Origin: Mucilaginibacter rubeus
Lineage (GTDB): Bacteria; Bacteroidota; Bacteroidia; Sphingobacteriales; Sphingobacteriaceae
NCBI RefSeq assembly: GCF_003286415.2
Contig: NZ_CP043450.1
Location: 6,572,001 to 6,636,000, forward strand
Direction: 5' to 3'
DNA: 64,000 nt
In this document: piece after piece, positions 1 through 7,913 of the stretch
How positions within the stretch are numbered: position 1 is the first letter of the stretch
Layout: each line of letters opens with the position of its first letter
Program-made: the position numbers and the translations under genes
Notes under the pieces: model-generated
Told to the model about the DNA's origin: nothing
The model's input: the letters and a program-made list of their open reading frames with translations, nothing else
Database searches by the model: none

Positions 1-564
1 GCCGAAACACAATACCCCGAAATATTCCGGATTTCCGCGTTGATTAGCTTTGAAACCTGGGAGCAGTTGGGCAGTATCAGGGAACAGTCGCGTGCTATGA
101 TAGCCGAAGGGATTATGCTAAAACGCAAAAGTGCTGCTTACCAGGTTGGCCGTAAACGGGGCGACTGGTGGAAATGGAAGATCGACCCACTATCGGTTGA
201 TGCCGTAATGATCTATGCTCAAAAAGGGCACGGCCGCCGGGCCGATCTGTATACCGATTATACTTTTGCCGTTTGGGATGGGGATAAGCTGGTGCCTTTC
301 GCTAAGGCCTATTCTGGGCTTACCGACGCAGAGATCAACAAAGTTGATTATTTTATCAAACGCAACACCATCGAAAAATTTGGCCCTGTACGTACCGTAA
401 AACCCGAACTGGTGTTTGAGATAGGTTTTGAAGGGATTAATAAATCAACCCGGCATAAATCGGGAATAGCGTTGCGTTTTCCGAGGATCTTGCGATGGCG
501 GCATGATAAGCCCAAAGAAGAAGCCGATACACTTGAAAGTCTGAAAGCTTTACTGGGCGAATAA
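1..564 (+). CDS. ATP-dependent DNA ligase, C-terminal part (5' truncated by window)
   Basis: The frame is open from base 1, so the start lies upstream of the window. The visible 187 residues contain the nucleotidyltransferase motif EGIMLK and, about 20 residues on, motif V-like DWWKWKID. An OB-fold region follows, ending in the FPRILRWRHDKPKEEADT stretch typical of the bacterial ligase family named for cisplatin damage response. Such enzymes seal nicks using ATP and in many bacteria sit beside a ligase-associated exonuclease and helicase; those partners would be outside the window. The assignment to ATP ligases is firm; the subfamily is from memory of the C-terminal motif. Confidence 0.88.
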   Translation, partial: AETQYPEIFRISALISFETWEQLGSIREQSRAMIAEGIMLKRKSAAYQVGRKRGDWWKWKIDPLSVDAVMIYAQKGHGRRADLYTDYTFAVWDGDKLVPFAKAYSGLTDAEINKVDYFIKRNTIEKFGPVRTVKPELVFEIGFEGINKSTRHKSGIALRFPRILRWRHDKPKEEADTLESLKALLGE

Positions 565-626
565 CTGGTTAGATTTTATACCTTTGCGGCTTCAAAACAG
601 AACACCCTAACTATCATTAAACCAGT

Positions 627-1088
627 ATGATTGTAATTAATAATTTTCAGGAGTTTGAACAGCAGGTAGGCAATGACCTTGGTGTATCATCATGGCATAC
701 TATTACGCAGGAGCAGATCAATAAATTTGCTGATGCTACGCTTGATCATCAATGGATTCACACCGACCCTGAAAGGGCTAAAACTGAAAGTCCTTTTAAA
801 TCAACCATAGCACATGGCTATCTTACGCTTTCGCTCATTCCTCACCTGTGGAAAGAAATCGTAACTATAGGCAACCTAAAAATGGAAATTAACTATGGGA
901 TCGAAAACCTGCGTTTTGCCCAGCCGGTATTAGTTGATAGTGAGGTGCGCCTGAAAGTAAAGCTGGCTGGTTTGTTAAACCTGCGTGGCGTGATCAAAGC
1001 TACCATGAGCATCGAAATGGAAATAAAAGACCAGCGTAAACCTGCCTTTAGCGGCGATGTTGTGTTTTTATATCACTTTGTGGATTAA
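627..1088 (+). CDS. MaoC family dehydratase ((R)-specific enoyl-CoA hydratase-like)
   Basis: This 153-residue single hot-dog domain protein has the hydratase-2 signature in the form DATLDHQWIHTD (about residues 37-48), where the Asp/His pair is catalytic in the family, followed by the overhanging segment AHGYLTLSL. Family members hydrate trans-2-enoyl-CoA to (R)-3-hydroxyacyl-CoA. It lies 62 bp after the ligase gene on the same strand and is followed by a REP-like repeat, so it is probably the last gene of its transcript. The substrate cannot be told from sequence. Confidence 0.88.
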   Translation: MIVINNFQEFEQQVGNDLGVSSWHTITQEQINKFADATLDHQWIHTDPERAKTESPFKSTIAHGYLTLSLIPHLWKEIVTIGNLKMEINYGIENLRFAQPVLVDSEVRLKVKLAGLLNLRGVIKATMSIEMEIKDQRKPAFSGDVVFLYHFVD

Positions 1089-1114
1089 GAAATTACTTCG
1101 TATTTCTATACACT

Positions 1115-1254
1115 CGTCATTGCGAGATACGAAGCAATCCCCGACTTTACAGAGCGGCTATGCATGTGTCCCTGTGCAGTTCGCGATTGTTTCGTACCTC
1201 GCAATGATGGGTTGATGAGTACAGTTCGCGATTGCTTCGTACCTCGCAATGACG
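1115..1254. repeat. REP-like palindromic repeat cluster (three copies)
   Basis: Three copies of a roughly 25-bp unit occur here: one in the direction CGTCATTGCGAG..ACGAAGCAATC (1115-1139) and two inverted copies (1185-1209 and 1230-1254). The same unit recurs at 27,674 and at 27,973-28,060. Convergent units can pair into cruciforms or RNA hairpins. The open frames on both strands here arise from the repeat and are not genes. The rest of the 1089-1359 gap shows no gene. Confidence 0.85.
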
Positions 1255-1359
1255 CTTTTCGTTCTCCGCTTGGCCGTGTCCTCACGGTCAACTTGTATGT
1301 AATAAAAAGCGCCCGTGAGGACACGGATGCTGGGATATTTTATAGATAATGTACTTCGA

Positions 1360-1932
1360 CTACCTGTACAAACTCTTACTCTCAATAAATTTCAACACCG
1401 GGTCAGGTACAAAATATTGTACATTCTTTTTTTCGGCGAGGGATTTGCGGATGAATGTTGCCGACAGCTCCATGAGCGGCGTCATGGTAATGGTAACTGA
1501 TGGATGATCGGCCAGTTCGGCATTTTCGTAGCCTGGGCGCGGATATACAAAAATGCGGTAATCGCGTAGGATAAGCTTATAGTTTTTCCATTTATGTAAC
1601 GTGCCCAGATTGTCAGACCCCATTATCAGGGCAAACTCGTGTTCCGGATATTTTTCCTTTAAATGGGCAAGGGTATCAATGGTATATGATGGCTGTGGCA
1701 GTTTCAGTTCCACATCGCTTACGGTAATATTGGTTGCGTTATCCGTAGCTAACCGAGCCATTTCCAACCTGTCGTAAGTGTTGATCAGGTCGCCATATTT
1801 TTTTAGCGGATTTTGGGGTGATACCACCAGCCATACCTTATCAAGCGAGGTATGGTTTGCCATATAATTAGCAATTATCAAATGCCCTATGTGTATAGGA
1901 TTAAACGAACCAAACAGTAAGCCTATTTTCAT
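1360..1932 (-). CDS. nadD: nicotinate-nucleotide adenylyltransferase
   Basis: The product is 190 residues, the usual NadD length. The nucleotidyltransferase motif GSFNPIHIGHL is at residues 8-18, and the second family motif appears near the C-terminus as ELSATFIRKSL. It transfers AMP from ATP to nicotinate mononucleotide in NAD synthesis. It is preceded on the same strand by the four-helix bundle gene, gmk and the YicC gene, an order common in this group; the insertion of the four-helix gene and its flanking inverted repeats is the odd element. Confidence 0.95.
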   Translation of the reverse strand: MKIGLLFGSFNPIHIGHLIIANYMANHTSLDKVWLVVSPQNPLKKYGDLINTYDRLEMARLATDNATNITVSDVELKLPQPSYTIDTLAHLKEKYPEHEFALIMGSDNLGTLHKWKNYKLILRDYRIFVYPRPGYENAELADHPSVTITMTPLMELSATFIRKSLAEKKNVQYFVPDPVLKFIESKSLYR

Positions 1933-1975
1933 TTCAGTCAGCAGTTTTCAGTTGATAGTTTGCAGTTGGGCAACG
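1933..1975. repeat. CAGTTGGCAGTTTGC-word repeat, left arm
   Basis: This arm carries repeated CAGTT words, including AGTTTGCAGTTGG at 1957-1969. It is complementary to the arm at 2381-2418 on the other side of the four-helix bundle gene (12 of 13 bases pair at the core). Confidence 0.6.
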
Positions 1976-2006
1976 GCAACTATTATCATAAGTATAAGAA
2001 AAGAAC

Positions 2007-2378
2007 CTATAGCCCTGCTCCAAATTTCCCAGGGTTATCAATCATATATTGAGCGAGTCTTCCTATTTCGTCAGATAGTAAATACAATCTATCGTAAACC
2101 TCTTTTGTGATATATTCGCAAGCCAACGAAAATTCCAGCCAGCCTTGAGTTTCGCTGTTTTCCATATCAACGTCTGTAAGTTTACTTACAAAATGATTAG
2201 GAAAACGTCGTTTGCGGTAAGCTTCGATGGTACAAATGTTTACAGAACGGGATGATCTTCTGATTTGATCAGTTAGCGAAAACATTTCTTCTCTTGGAAA
2301 TCGTTTTGTTATCGTATAGATCTCCATAGCTAAAGAGAAGCTCTTTTTGTAAAGCAGTAAATCTTTATAATTTCCCAT
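2007..2378 (-). CDS. four helix bundle protein (23S rRNA intervening-sequence protein family)
   Basis: This 123-residue all-helical protein has the family features: N-terminal YKDLLLYKKSFSLAMEIYTIT, then FPREEMFSLTDQIRRSSRSV, then a central helix, then LACEYITKEVYDRLYLLSDEIGR. Members of TIGR02436 were first found encoded inside intervening sequences of 23S rRNA genes, but in Bacteroidota they are often free-standing with unknown role. Here the gene sits between gmk and nadD and is bracketed by complementary CAGTT-word arms that would place the whole gene in the loop of an RNA stem. Confidence 0.85.
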   Translation of the reverse strand: MGNYKDLLLYKKSFSLAMEIYTITKRFPREEMFSLTDQIRRSSRSVNICTIEAYRKRRFPNHFVSKLTDVDMENSETQGWLEFSLACEYITKEVYDRLYLLSDEIGRLAQYMIDNPGKFGAGL

Positions 2379-2380
2379 TT

Positions 2381-2418
2381 AAAAACTGCCAACTGCAAAC
2401 AGGCAACTGCCAACGGTC
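2381..2418. repeat. CAGTTGGCAGTTTGC-word repeat, right arm
   Basis: The arm reads AACTGCCAACTGCAAACAGG and continues with CAACTGCCAACGG. It is the inverted partner of 1933-1975 and runs up to the gmk stop codon. Confidence 0.6.
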
Positions 2419-2986
2419 ATCCAATAAACGCGCTCACTAAATCCTCTGCCTCTGTGCAGGCCGTTTCAAGATCGTAATTTTTGAGTATAATATCAAATTG
2501 TGGAGCGTATTTAAGCTCTTTTTCTGCCTTAGCGAAGCGTTCTTTCAGTTTTTCTTCGCTATCAGTACCTCTGCCGGTCAATCTTTCAATTAAAACCTCG
2601 AGCGATGGGGGCTGAACAAATATAGCCAGCGCTTGTGGCCCGTATTTACGTTTAAGGTGTAAACCGCCTTCAACGTCAATATCGAATATTACTGTTTTGC
2701 CTTGGGCCCAAATGCGCTCAATTTCGGTGCGGAGTGTACCATAAAAAGTACCGGTATAAACCTCTTCAAATTCAACAAACTGTTTTTTGGCAATACGGTG
2801 CAAAAACTCTTCCTTGCTAATAAAGTAGTAATCTTTCTCATGCACTTCATCGCCACGGCGCTCACGCGTGGTGGCCGAAATTGAAAATTCAAGCTCAGGG
2901 ATTTTCCCCAGCAAATGATGTACAATTGTTGTTTTACCGGCACCCGACGGAGCCGAAAATATGATGAGTTTACCTTCTTTGGTCAT
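2417..2986 (-). CDS. gmk: guanylate kinase
   Basis: The product is 189 residues with the P-loop SAPSGAGKTT at residues 11-20, the GMP-binding region SATTRERRGDEVHEKDYYF, and FDIDVEGG in the core. It phosphorylates GMP to GDP with ATP. It lies downstream of the YicC nuclease gene on the same strand, a common bacterial pairing, but a 101-bp intergenic repeat separates the two. Confidence 0.96.
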   Translation of the reverse strand: MTKEGKLIIFSAPSGAGKTTIVHHLLGKIPELEFSISATTRERRGDEVHEKDYYFISKEEFLHRIAKKQFVEFEEVYTGTFYGTLRTEIERIWAQGKTVIFDIDVEGGLHLKRKYGPQALAIFVQPPSLEVLIERLTGRGTDSEEKLKERFAKAEKELKYAPQFDIILKNYDLETACTEAEDLVSAFIG

Positions 2987-2997
2987 TGATTATATAC

Positions 2998-3083
2998 GTC
3001 ATTGCGTCATTAAGTCATTGTATCATTTTTCAAAAACCGCCGGTAAAGCAATCAATGACTTAATGACCTGATGACTCAATGAC
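2998..3083. repeat. TCATTGAGTCATTAAG-word inverted repeat
   Basis: The left arm (2998-3020) is built of TCATT words: GTCATTGCGTCATTAAGTCA. The right arm (3053-3083) is its approximate reverse complement, with an extra 8-bp word. The 32-nt centre is unrelated. It lies between gmk and the YicC gene. Confidence 0.7.
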
Positions 3084-3087
3084 TATA

Positions 3088-3969
3088 CTATAATACGTTT
3101 AACAGTTGTTCTTTAATTTTTTCAAGCTCTTCTTTCATGCCTACTACCAGTTTCTGGATGTTGGCATCGTTGGCTTTTGAGCCTAATGTGTTGATCTCAC
3201 GACCAATTTCCTGCGAAATGAAACCCAGTTTTTTACCGTTTGCGTCGGCATTTTTCAGGGTTTCTATAAAGTATTCGCAATGCGCTTTCAGCCTTACCTT
3301 TTCTTCGGTAATATCAAGCTTATCAATATAGTATATCAACTCCTGTTCAAAGCGGTTTTGGTCGATAGCTTCGCGGCTTGCAGCTTCGGCTAAGAATGTA
3401 TCCAGACGCTCGCGAATTAATGGAACCCGTTTAGGGTCTTCCAGTTCAACAAGCTCCAGGTTTTTCAAAATGGTGCTGATGCGGCCTTTAATTTCCTGTT
3501 CAATAACATTTCCTTCCTGCGTGCGGAATTCCTGGAAAGCAGCCATGGCCTGTTGAAAGGTTTTCTCAACAGATTTCCACTCATCTTCGGATATGGTATC
3601 TTCTTCGTATTTTACAACTTCGGGTAAGCCTAAGGCCAGCTCAAGCAAGTTGCCGCCCGGCTCGCCAAGCTCTTCACTTACCGCCTTAAGCTGGTTATAG
3701 TAATGTTTTAGCAGATCTTTATCAATACCTGCAGCTTTTACCGCCTGACTTGCCTGCTCGGTGTTAATAGATAAATTAACTTTACCGCGTTCGATGAGTT
3801 TACTGCAATCGGTACGCAGCTGAAACTCTTTTTCGGCAAAAATCTTCGGTAAACGAAGCGATAATTCTAAAAATTTGCTGTTCAGGGATTTAACCTCTAC
3901 GGTATATTTTGTATTGCCTGTATCAAAACTGGCAATTCCATACCCTGTCATGGATTTTATCATGCGCAA
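3088..3969 (-). CDS. YicC family endoribonuclease
   Basis: The 293-residue product starts MRMIKSMTGYG; the family usually begins MI-SMTGYG, so the methionine at residue 3 (3963) is an alternative start. Near the C-terminus GFISQEIGREINTLGSKAND is the hallmark of the family (YicC_N plus DUF1732). E. coli YicC is reported to be an endoribonuclease acting on small RNA. It is upstream of gmk on the same strand. Confidence 0.92.
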   Translation of the reverse strand: MRMIKSMTGYGIASFDTGNTKYTVEVKSLNSKFLELSLRLPKIFAEKEFQLRTDCSKLIERGKVNLSINTEQASQAVKAAGIDKDLLKHYYNQLKAVSEELGEPGGNLLELALGLPEVVKYEEDTISEDEWKSVEKTFQQAMAAFQEFRTQEGNVIEQEIKGRISTILKNLELVELEDPKRVPLIRERLDTFLAEAASREAIDQNRFEQELIYYIDKLDITEEKVRLKAHCEYFIETLKNADANGKKLGFISQEIGREINTLGSKANDANIQKLVVGMKEELEKIKEQLLNVL

Positions 3970-3980
3970 AGATAGTAATT

Positions 3981-4121
3981 TTAGAGATTAGTGGTTGGAG
4001 GTTAGAGATTAGTGTTTTCCACTTGGAAAAGGCGTATCGGGACATCGAGATTGATGGTAAAAGATTGGCGTTAGCTTCCTGGGCGTTTCGAAACTAACCT
4101 CCAATCTCTAACCTCTAACCA
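3981..4121. repeat. GGTTAGAGATTGG-word inverted repeat
   Basis: The left arm (3981-4013) has TTAGAGATTAGTGG words and the right arm (4093-4121) CTAACCTCCAATCTCTAACC, its reverse complement with word-level indels. The loop is about 80 nt. It fills much of the divergent intergenic region between the YicC gene and the next plus-strand gene; no gene is seen in it. Confidence 0.7.
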
Positions 4122-4152
4122 TCAACGCGAAGCGCTTTAACACTTTTTCACA

Positions 4153-4181
4153 TTTGCTGTAAAATAGAGTTCCTATATTTA
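4153..4181 (+). promoter_or_regulatory. Bacteroidota-type promoter candidate
   Basis: TTTG at 4153-4156 and TATATTTA at 4174-4181, 17 nt apart, approximate the TTTG / TAnnTTTG consensus with one mismatch. The start codon of the downstream gene is at 4198. Confidence 0.4.
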
Positions 4182-4197
4182 CGTTCAATTATCACTG

Positions 4198-5007
4198 ATG
4201 CGCAACTATTTATACCTGCTTGTAACAGGCGTTCTATGCCTTATGTCCGTTTATGCTTCTGCCCAGGAATTTACGGTAAAGGGTGTTATCTCCAAAAAGG
4301 TGACCAACGAGCGTGTTGGACAAGTTTTTGTTAAAGATCTGAATACCAAAACACTGATACTTAGTGATGATGTTGGCTGGTTTAGCATAAAAACCCGTGT
4401 TGGCGATACTTTGCTTTTCTCCCGGGACGACTATACTCCGCAAAAAGTAGTGGTTTTGAATAATAGCGATATGCCTGTTTACATGCAGCCAATAATTAAG
4501 CTTGATGAAGTAAAAGTTGTTGGCCAAACCAAAAGGCAGGAGATAAACGAGGTTCTGAGAGATTACAAGAAACAAGGTAGTACTTACGACGGAAAGCCGC
4601 CGGTATTATCTTTCCTGAGTAACCCGGTAACCGGTCTTTACGAGCTTTTGGGTACAACACCTAATCGTGCACGTCGCTTTGCCCAAAACGCTCAAAGCGA
4701 ACTGGAGCAGGCCGAAATTCATAAGCATTACAACATTCCGTTCGTAAAACAGTATACCGGCCTGGCTACCGACAGCCTTGCCCGTAAATTCATGAATTAC
4801 TATACGCCTACCTATAAGGATATCAAAGCCTGGACAGATTACGACCTGATTAAGCATACCATACGGGCGTATGAGTATTACAAAAACAGCAGCGAAAAAG
4901 AGAAGCTGGAGAGGTTAAACAGCCCTACGTTTATCGTACCGGATTCAACCGTTAAACTTGGTGAAGGCCCGGTGCAGCTTAAGAAAGAGAAGCAACCGCC
5001 GCTTTAA
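4198..5007 (+). CDS. secreted protein with carboxypeptidase-like regulatory (CarboxypepD_reg-like) domain
   Basis: This 269-residue product has an N-terminal signal peptide (hydrophobic YLYLLVTGVLCLMSVYASA, likely cleaved before QEF). It continues with FTVKGVISKKVTNERVGQVFV, a beta-sandwich repeat like the regulatory domain that starts many TonB-dependent transporters and surface proteins of Bacteroidota. After residue 90 no domain is recognised; the C-terminal half is helical and charged. Probably periplasmic or at the outer membrane. Function unknown. It converges with rnc across an 18-bp gap. Confidence 0.7.
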   Translation: MRNYLYLLVTGVLCLMSVYASAQEFTVKGVISKKVTNERVGQVFVKDLNTKTLILSDDVGWFSIKTRVGDTLLFSRDDYTPQKVVVLNNSDMPVYMQPIIKLDEVKVVGQTKRQEINEVLRDYKKQGSTYDGKPPVLSFLSNPVTGLYELLGTTPNRARRFAQNAQSELEQAEIHKHYNIPFVKQYTGLATDSLARKFMNYYTPTYKDIKAWTDYDLIKHTIRAYEYYKNSSEKEKLERLNSPTFIVPDSTVKLGEGPVQLKKEKQPPL

Positions 5008-5025
5008 TCAATAAGGGTTTTTGAA

Positions 5026-5754
5026 TCAGATCCCTAAAGCTTCGCAGGCTTTTTCGGCAGCAAGTTTTTCAGCGTTCTTTTTGCTGAATTCCTTGCCCGA
5101 GCCCATTACTTCGCCATCTACGTTAGCCTGTACAGTGAAAAGTTTGGTGCTTTCGCCATCCTGGTTAGTTACCAGTTCAAAAATAATATCGCGACCATGG
5201 CGTTGGCACCATTCAATGAGTTTGCTCTTGAAATTGGTTTCAGTTTGCTCCAGCGTGTGGATATCAATATGTGGTTTTATGATATGATTGATCAGGAAGT
5301 TTTTGGTAAAGTCGTACCCTTTATCCAGGTAAACTGCACCAATCAGGGCCTCAAAAGCATCACCCAATAATGAACCCTGCCTGCTTGAGTTAAGCATACG
5401 GTTATCATATTCAATGAGTTTATCAAAGCCAAGTTTTTTACCGAGCGCGTTGAGGTTTACGCGGCTCACTATTTTTGAGCGCAATTCGGTCAGGAAGCCC
5501 TCATCTTCATAAGGGTATAATTTGAAAAGTACTTCGGCAATAACACTGCCCAATACAGCATCACCCAGAAACTCCAGGCGCTCGTTGCTGTTCTTTACCC
5601 CCTTCTTAATGTTTTGCGCTACCGACTTATGGCGAAAAGCCATGCGGTATAAAGACAAATTGCCCGGCACGAAGCCGAGCAAATTCTTTAATATTTTAAC
5701 ATATTTCCGGTTAGGGGATATATATAGTTTGTAGAACCGATTGATAGGCATCAA
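5026..5754 (-). CDS. rnc: ribonuclease III
   Basis: The 242-residue product has the RNase III signature ERLEFLGDAVLGSVIAEVLF around residues 60-80, a second acidic cluster GDAFEALIGAVYLDKG, and a C-terminal double-stranded RNA-binding domain ending KKNAEKLAAEKACEAL. It cleaves dsRNA in rRNA processing. It lies 10 bp downstream of fabF on the same strand, the usual acpP-fabF-rnc order. Confidence 0.96.
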   Translation of the reverse strand: MMPINRFYKLYISPNRKYVKILKNLLGFVPGNLSLYRMAFRHKSVAQNIKKGVKNSNERLEFLGDAVLGSVIAEVLFKLYPYEDEGFLTELRSKIVSRVNLNALGKKLGFDKLIEYDNRMLNSSRQGSLLGDAFEALIGAVYLDKGYDFTKNFLINHIIKPHIDIHTLEQTETNFKSKLIEWCQRHGRDIIFELVTNQDGESTKLFTVQANVDGEVMGSGKEFSKKNAEKLAAEKACEALGI

Positions 5755-5764
5755 ATTACCACAA

Positions 5765-7018
5765 TTAATCTTCGTATTTTCTAAATATTACAGAAGCATT
5801 GTGGCCGCCAAAACCAAATCCGTTGCTCTGCACTGTCCTTATATCGCGTTTTTGAGCGGTATTGAAAGTAAAATTGATCTTTGGATCAAAGGCAGGATCG
5901 TCGGTAAAGTGGTTAATGGTTGGTGGAATGATACCATGTTTCAATGCCAATATCGAAGCAATAGCTTCAACCGCGCCGGCAGCACCTAAAAGGTGACCTG
6001 TCATTGATTTGGTTGAGCTGATGTTGATACGGTAGATATCTTCGCCAAACACGTCCTGTATCGCTTTAACTTCCTGCGGGTCACCGATTGGGGTTGATGT
6101 GCCGTGAACGTTCACATAATCAATATCGGCAGGGGTTAAGTTAGCATCTTCAAGGGCTGCACGCATTACATAAGCAGCACCCAAGCCATCGGGGTGAGGG
6201 GCTGTCATGTGGTAAGCATCGGCACTCATGCCGCCACCCATCATTTCGGCGTATATTTTAGCGCCGCGGGCTTTAGCATGTTCTAATTCCTCTAAAATAA
6301 TGGTACCAGCACCTTCGCCGGCCACAAAACCATCCCTGTCCAGATCAAACGGACGTGATGCCGTTGCCGGATCATCATTACGGGTTGATAATGCATGCAT
6401 AGCGTTAAAACCACCAATACCGGCTTCGTTGATGATAGCTTCAGAACCACCGCTGATAAACATATTAGCTTTACCCAAACGGATATAGTTAAATGAATCT
6501 ATCAGTGAATTGTTTGATGAAGCACACGCGGAAACGGTAGTGAAGTTAGGGCCACGCAAACCATATTTAATAGAAATATGGCCAGGGGCTATGTCGGCTA
6601 TCATTTTAGGGATGAAGAACGGGTTAAAACGTGGTGAACCATCGCCTTTTGCAAAGGCCATAACCTCGTCAAGGAAAGTTTTTAAACCACCAATACCCGA
6701 ACCCCAGATAACACCTATGCGGCTGGTATCCAGTTTCGAAAAATCTAATCCCGCGTCTTTTACGGCCTCTTCTGTTGAATATAAGGCGTATTGTACAAAG
6801 GGATCCAATTTACGGGCGTCTTTACGGCCCAAAAAACCATCCGCGTCAAAGCCTTTCACTTCGCACGCGAACTTAGTTTTGAATTTTTCGGTATCAAAAC
6901 TTTTAATCAAGGCAGCGCCACTTACTCCATTGATCAGTCCGTTCCAGTAATCTGTAACGGTGTTACCAATAGGAGTAAGTGCTCCAAGCCCGGTTACTAC
7001 AACTCTTTTAAACTCCAT
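5765..7018 (-). CDS. fabF: beta-ketoacyl-ACP synthase II
   Basis: The 417-residue product starts MEFKRVVVTGLGALTPIGN. The nucleophilic cysteine is in TTVSACASSNNS, and the two catalytic histidines are in VNVHGTSTPIGD and KSMTGHLLGAAGAVEA. It extends acyl-ACP with malonyl-ACP. The acpP gene lies 20 bp upstream, so they are probably co-transcribed. Confidence 0.97.
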   Translation of the reverse strand: MEFKRVVVTGLGALTPIGNTVTDYWNGLINGVSGAALIKSFDTEKFKTKFACEVKGFDADGFLGRKDARKLDPFVQYALYSTEEAVKDAGLDFSKLDTSRIGVIWGSGIGGLKTFLDEVMAFAKGDGSPRFNPFFIPKMIADIAPGHISIKYGLRGPNFTTVSACASSNNSLIDSFNYIRLGKANMFISGGSEAIINEAGIGGFNAMHALSTRNDDPATASRPFDLDRDGFVAGEGAGTIILEELEHAKARGAKIYAEMMGGGMSADAYHMTAPHPDGLGAAYVMRAALEDANLTPADIDYVNVHGTSTPIGDPQEVKAIQDVFGEDIYRINISSTKSMTGHLLGAAGAVEAIASILALKHGIIPPTINHFTDDPAFDPKINFTFNTAQKRDIRTVQSNGFGFGGHNASVIFRKYED

Positions 7019-7038
7019 TTAATCCAGTTAGGGAGTTC

Positions 7039-7275
7039 TTATTTAACGTTTTTTTCAAGGTAAGCAACTGCCTGGCCAACAGTACCAATAGTTTCAGCCT
7101 GATCGTCAGGAATAGCCACGTTAAATTCTTTTTCAAACTCCATGATTAATTCCACGGTGTCTAACGAGTCGGCACCAAGATCATTGGTGAAACTCGCTTC
7201 TGGCGTAACTTCACTTTCGTCAACACCCAGTTTTTCTACGATAATAGCTTTTACTCTTGAAGCGATATCAGACAT
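7039..7275 (-). CDS. acpP: acyl carrier protein
   Basis: This 78-residue acidic protein has the phosphopantetheine attachment serine in GADSLDTVELIMEFE. It carries growing acyl chains for FabF and FabH. It is the first gene of the acpP-fabF-rnc run. The intergenic region upstream (7276-7423) is divergent and AT-rich. Confidence 0.97.
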   Translation of the reverse strand: MSDIASRVKAIIVEKLGVDESEVTPEASFTNDLGADSLDTVELIMEFEKEFNVAIPDDQAETIGTVGQAVAYLEKNVK

Positions 7276-7423
7276 AGTCTTTATAGTTTAATGATTAATA
7301 AAAATTCAGTGCAAAGAAAAATAAATTCTGTCAATAAACAAATCTAAAACTTTTACAATATAATTCTCTAAACAAAATTTTATTGAAACAGTTTGTATTA
7401 GTAATTTTGACGGCGTAAAAGTA

Positions 7424-7849
7424 ATGATTTTGAACAGGAAATTTTTAAAGTTTGAGATCGATTTTGATTTTGTGCTCATTGCGATAACAACGTCGCTTAA
7501 GGACTATCGCGTTTGTTTCCTTATCAATAAGTACCTGAATTTTAATTTCGTAAAAAACGACGACCTCGAAGTGGATATCTACCCCGGGGCTGATCCTGTT
7601 TTGTTTTCATTATACCGCTACAGTTGGGAAACCACCGAAACGGATTTCTTCTTTATTGGCAATAAAGGCTCAGACGGTTACCTGGTGCCTGAAATAAAAA
7701 GTGCCGACTATTTTTTAATGATACGTAACTATATAGATGATAATGAGCTTGATACGATCATCTCTTCGCTCAATAAAATACCGGAGATAGTTGCGGCAGT
7801 AAAGATTGATCCAAAAAAAATAAAATCACGGGAAAATCTGTTATTTTAG
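7424..7849 (+). CDS. IPExxxVDY family protein
   Basis: This 141-residue protein is of the Bacteroidota family named after its C-terminal motif, here IPEIVAAVKID. Function is not known. It is encoded divergently from acpP and 64 bp upstream of pyk, the conserved context of the family. Confidence 0.82.
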   Translation: MILNRKFLKFEIDFDFVLIAITTSLKDYRVCFLINKYLNFNFVKNDDLEVDIYPGADPVLFSLYRYSWETTETDFFFIGNKGSDGYLVPEIKSADYFLMIRNYIDDNELDTIISSLNKIPEIVAAVKIDPKKIKSRENLLF

Positions 7850-7913
7850 CGCCGAATTTAAAAAATGTCGGTTTTACAATCATTAAATACCCTCCAGTTT
7901 TAACCCGAATAAT

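Noticed and set aside
1106..1385. Overlapping open frames on both strands (60-75 codons)
   Set aside because: They are made of REP-like repeat units and have no independent coding support.
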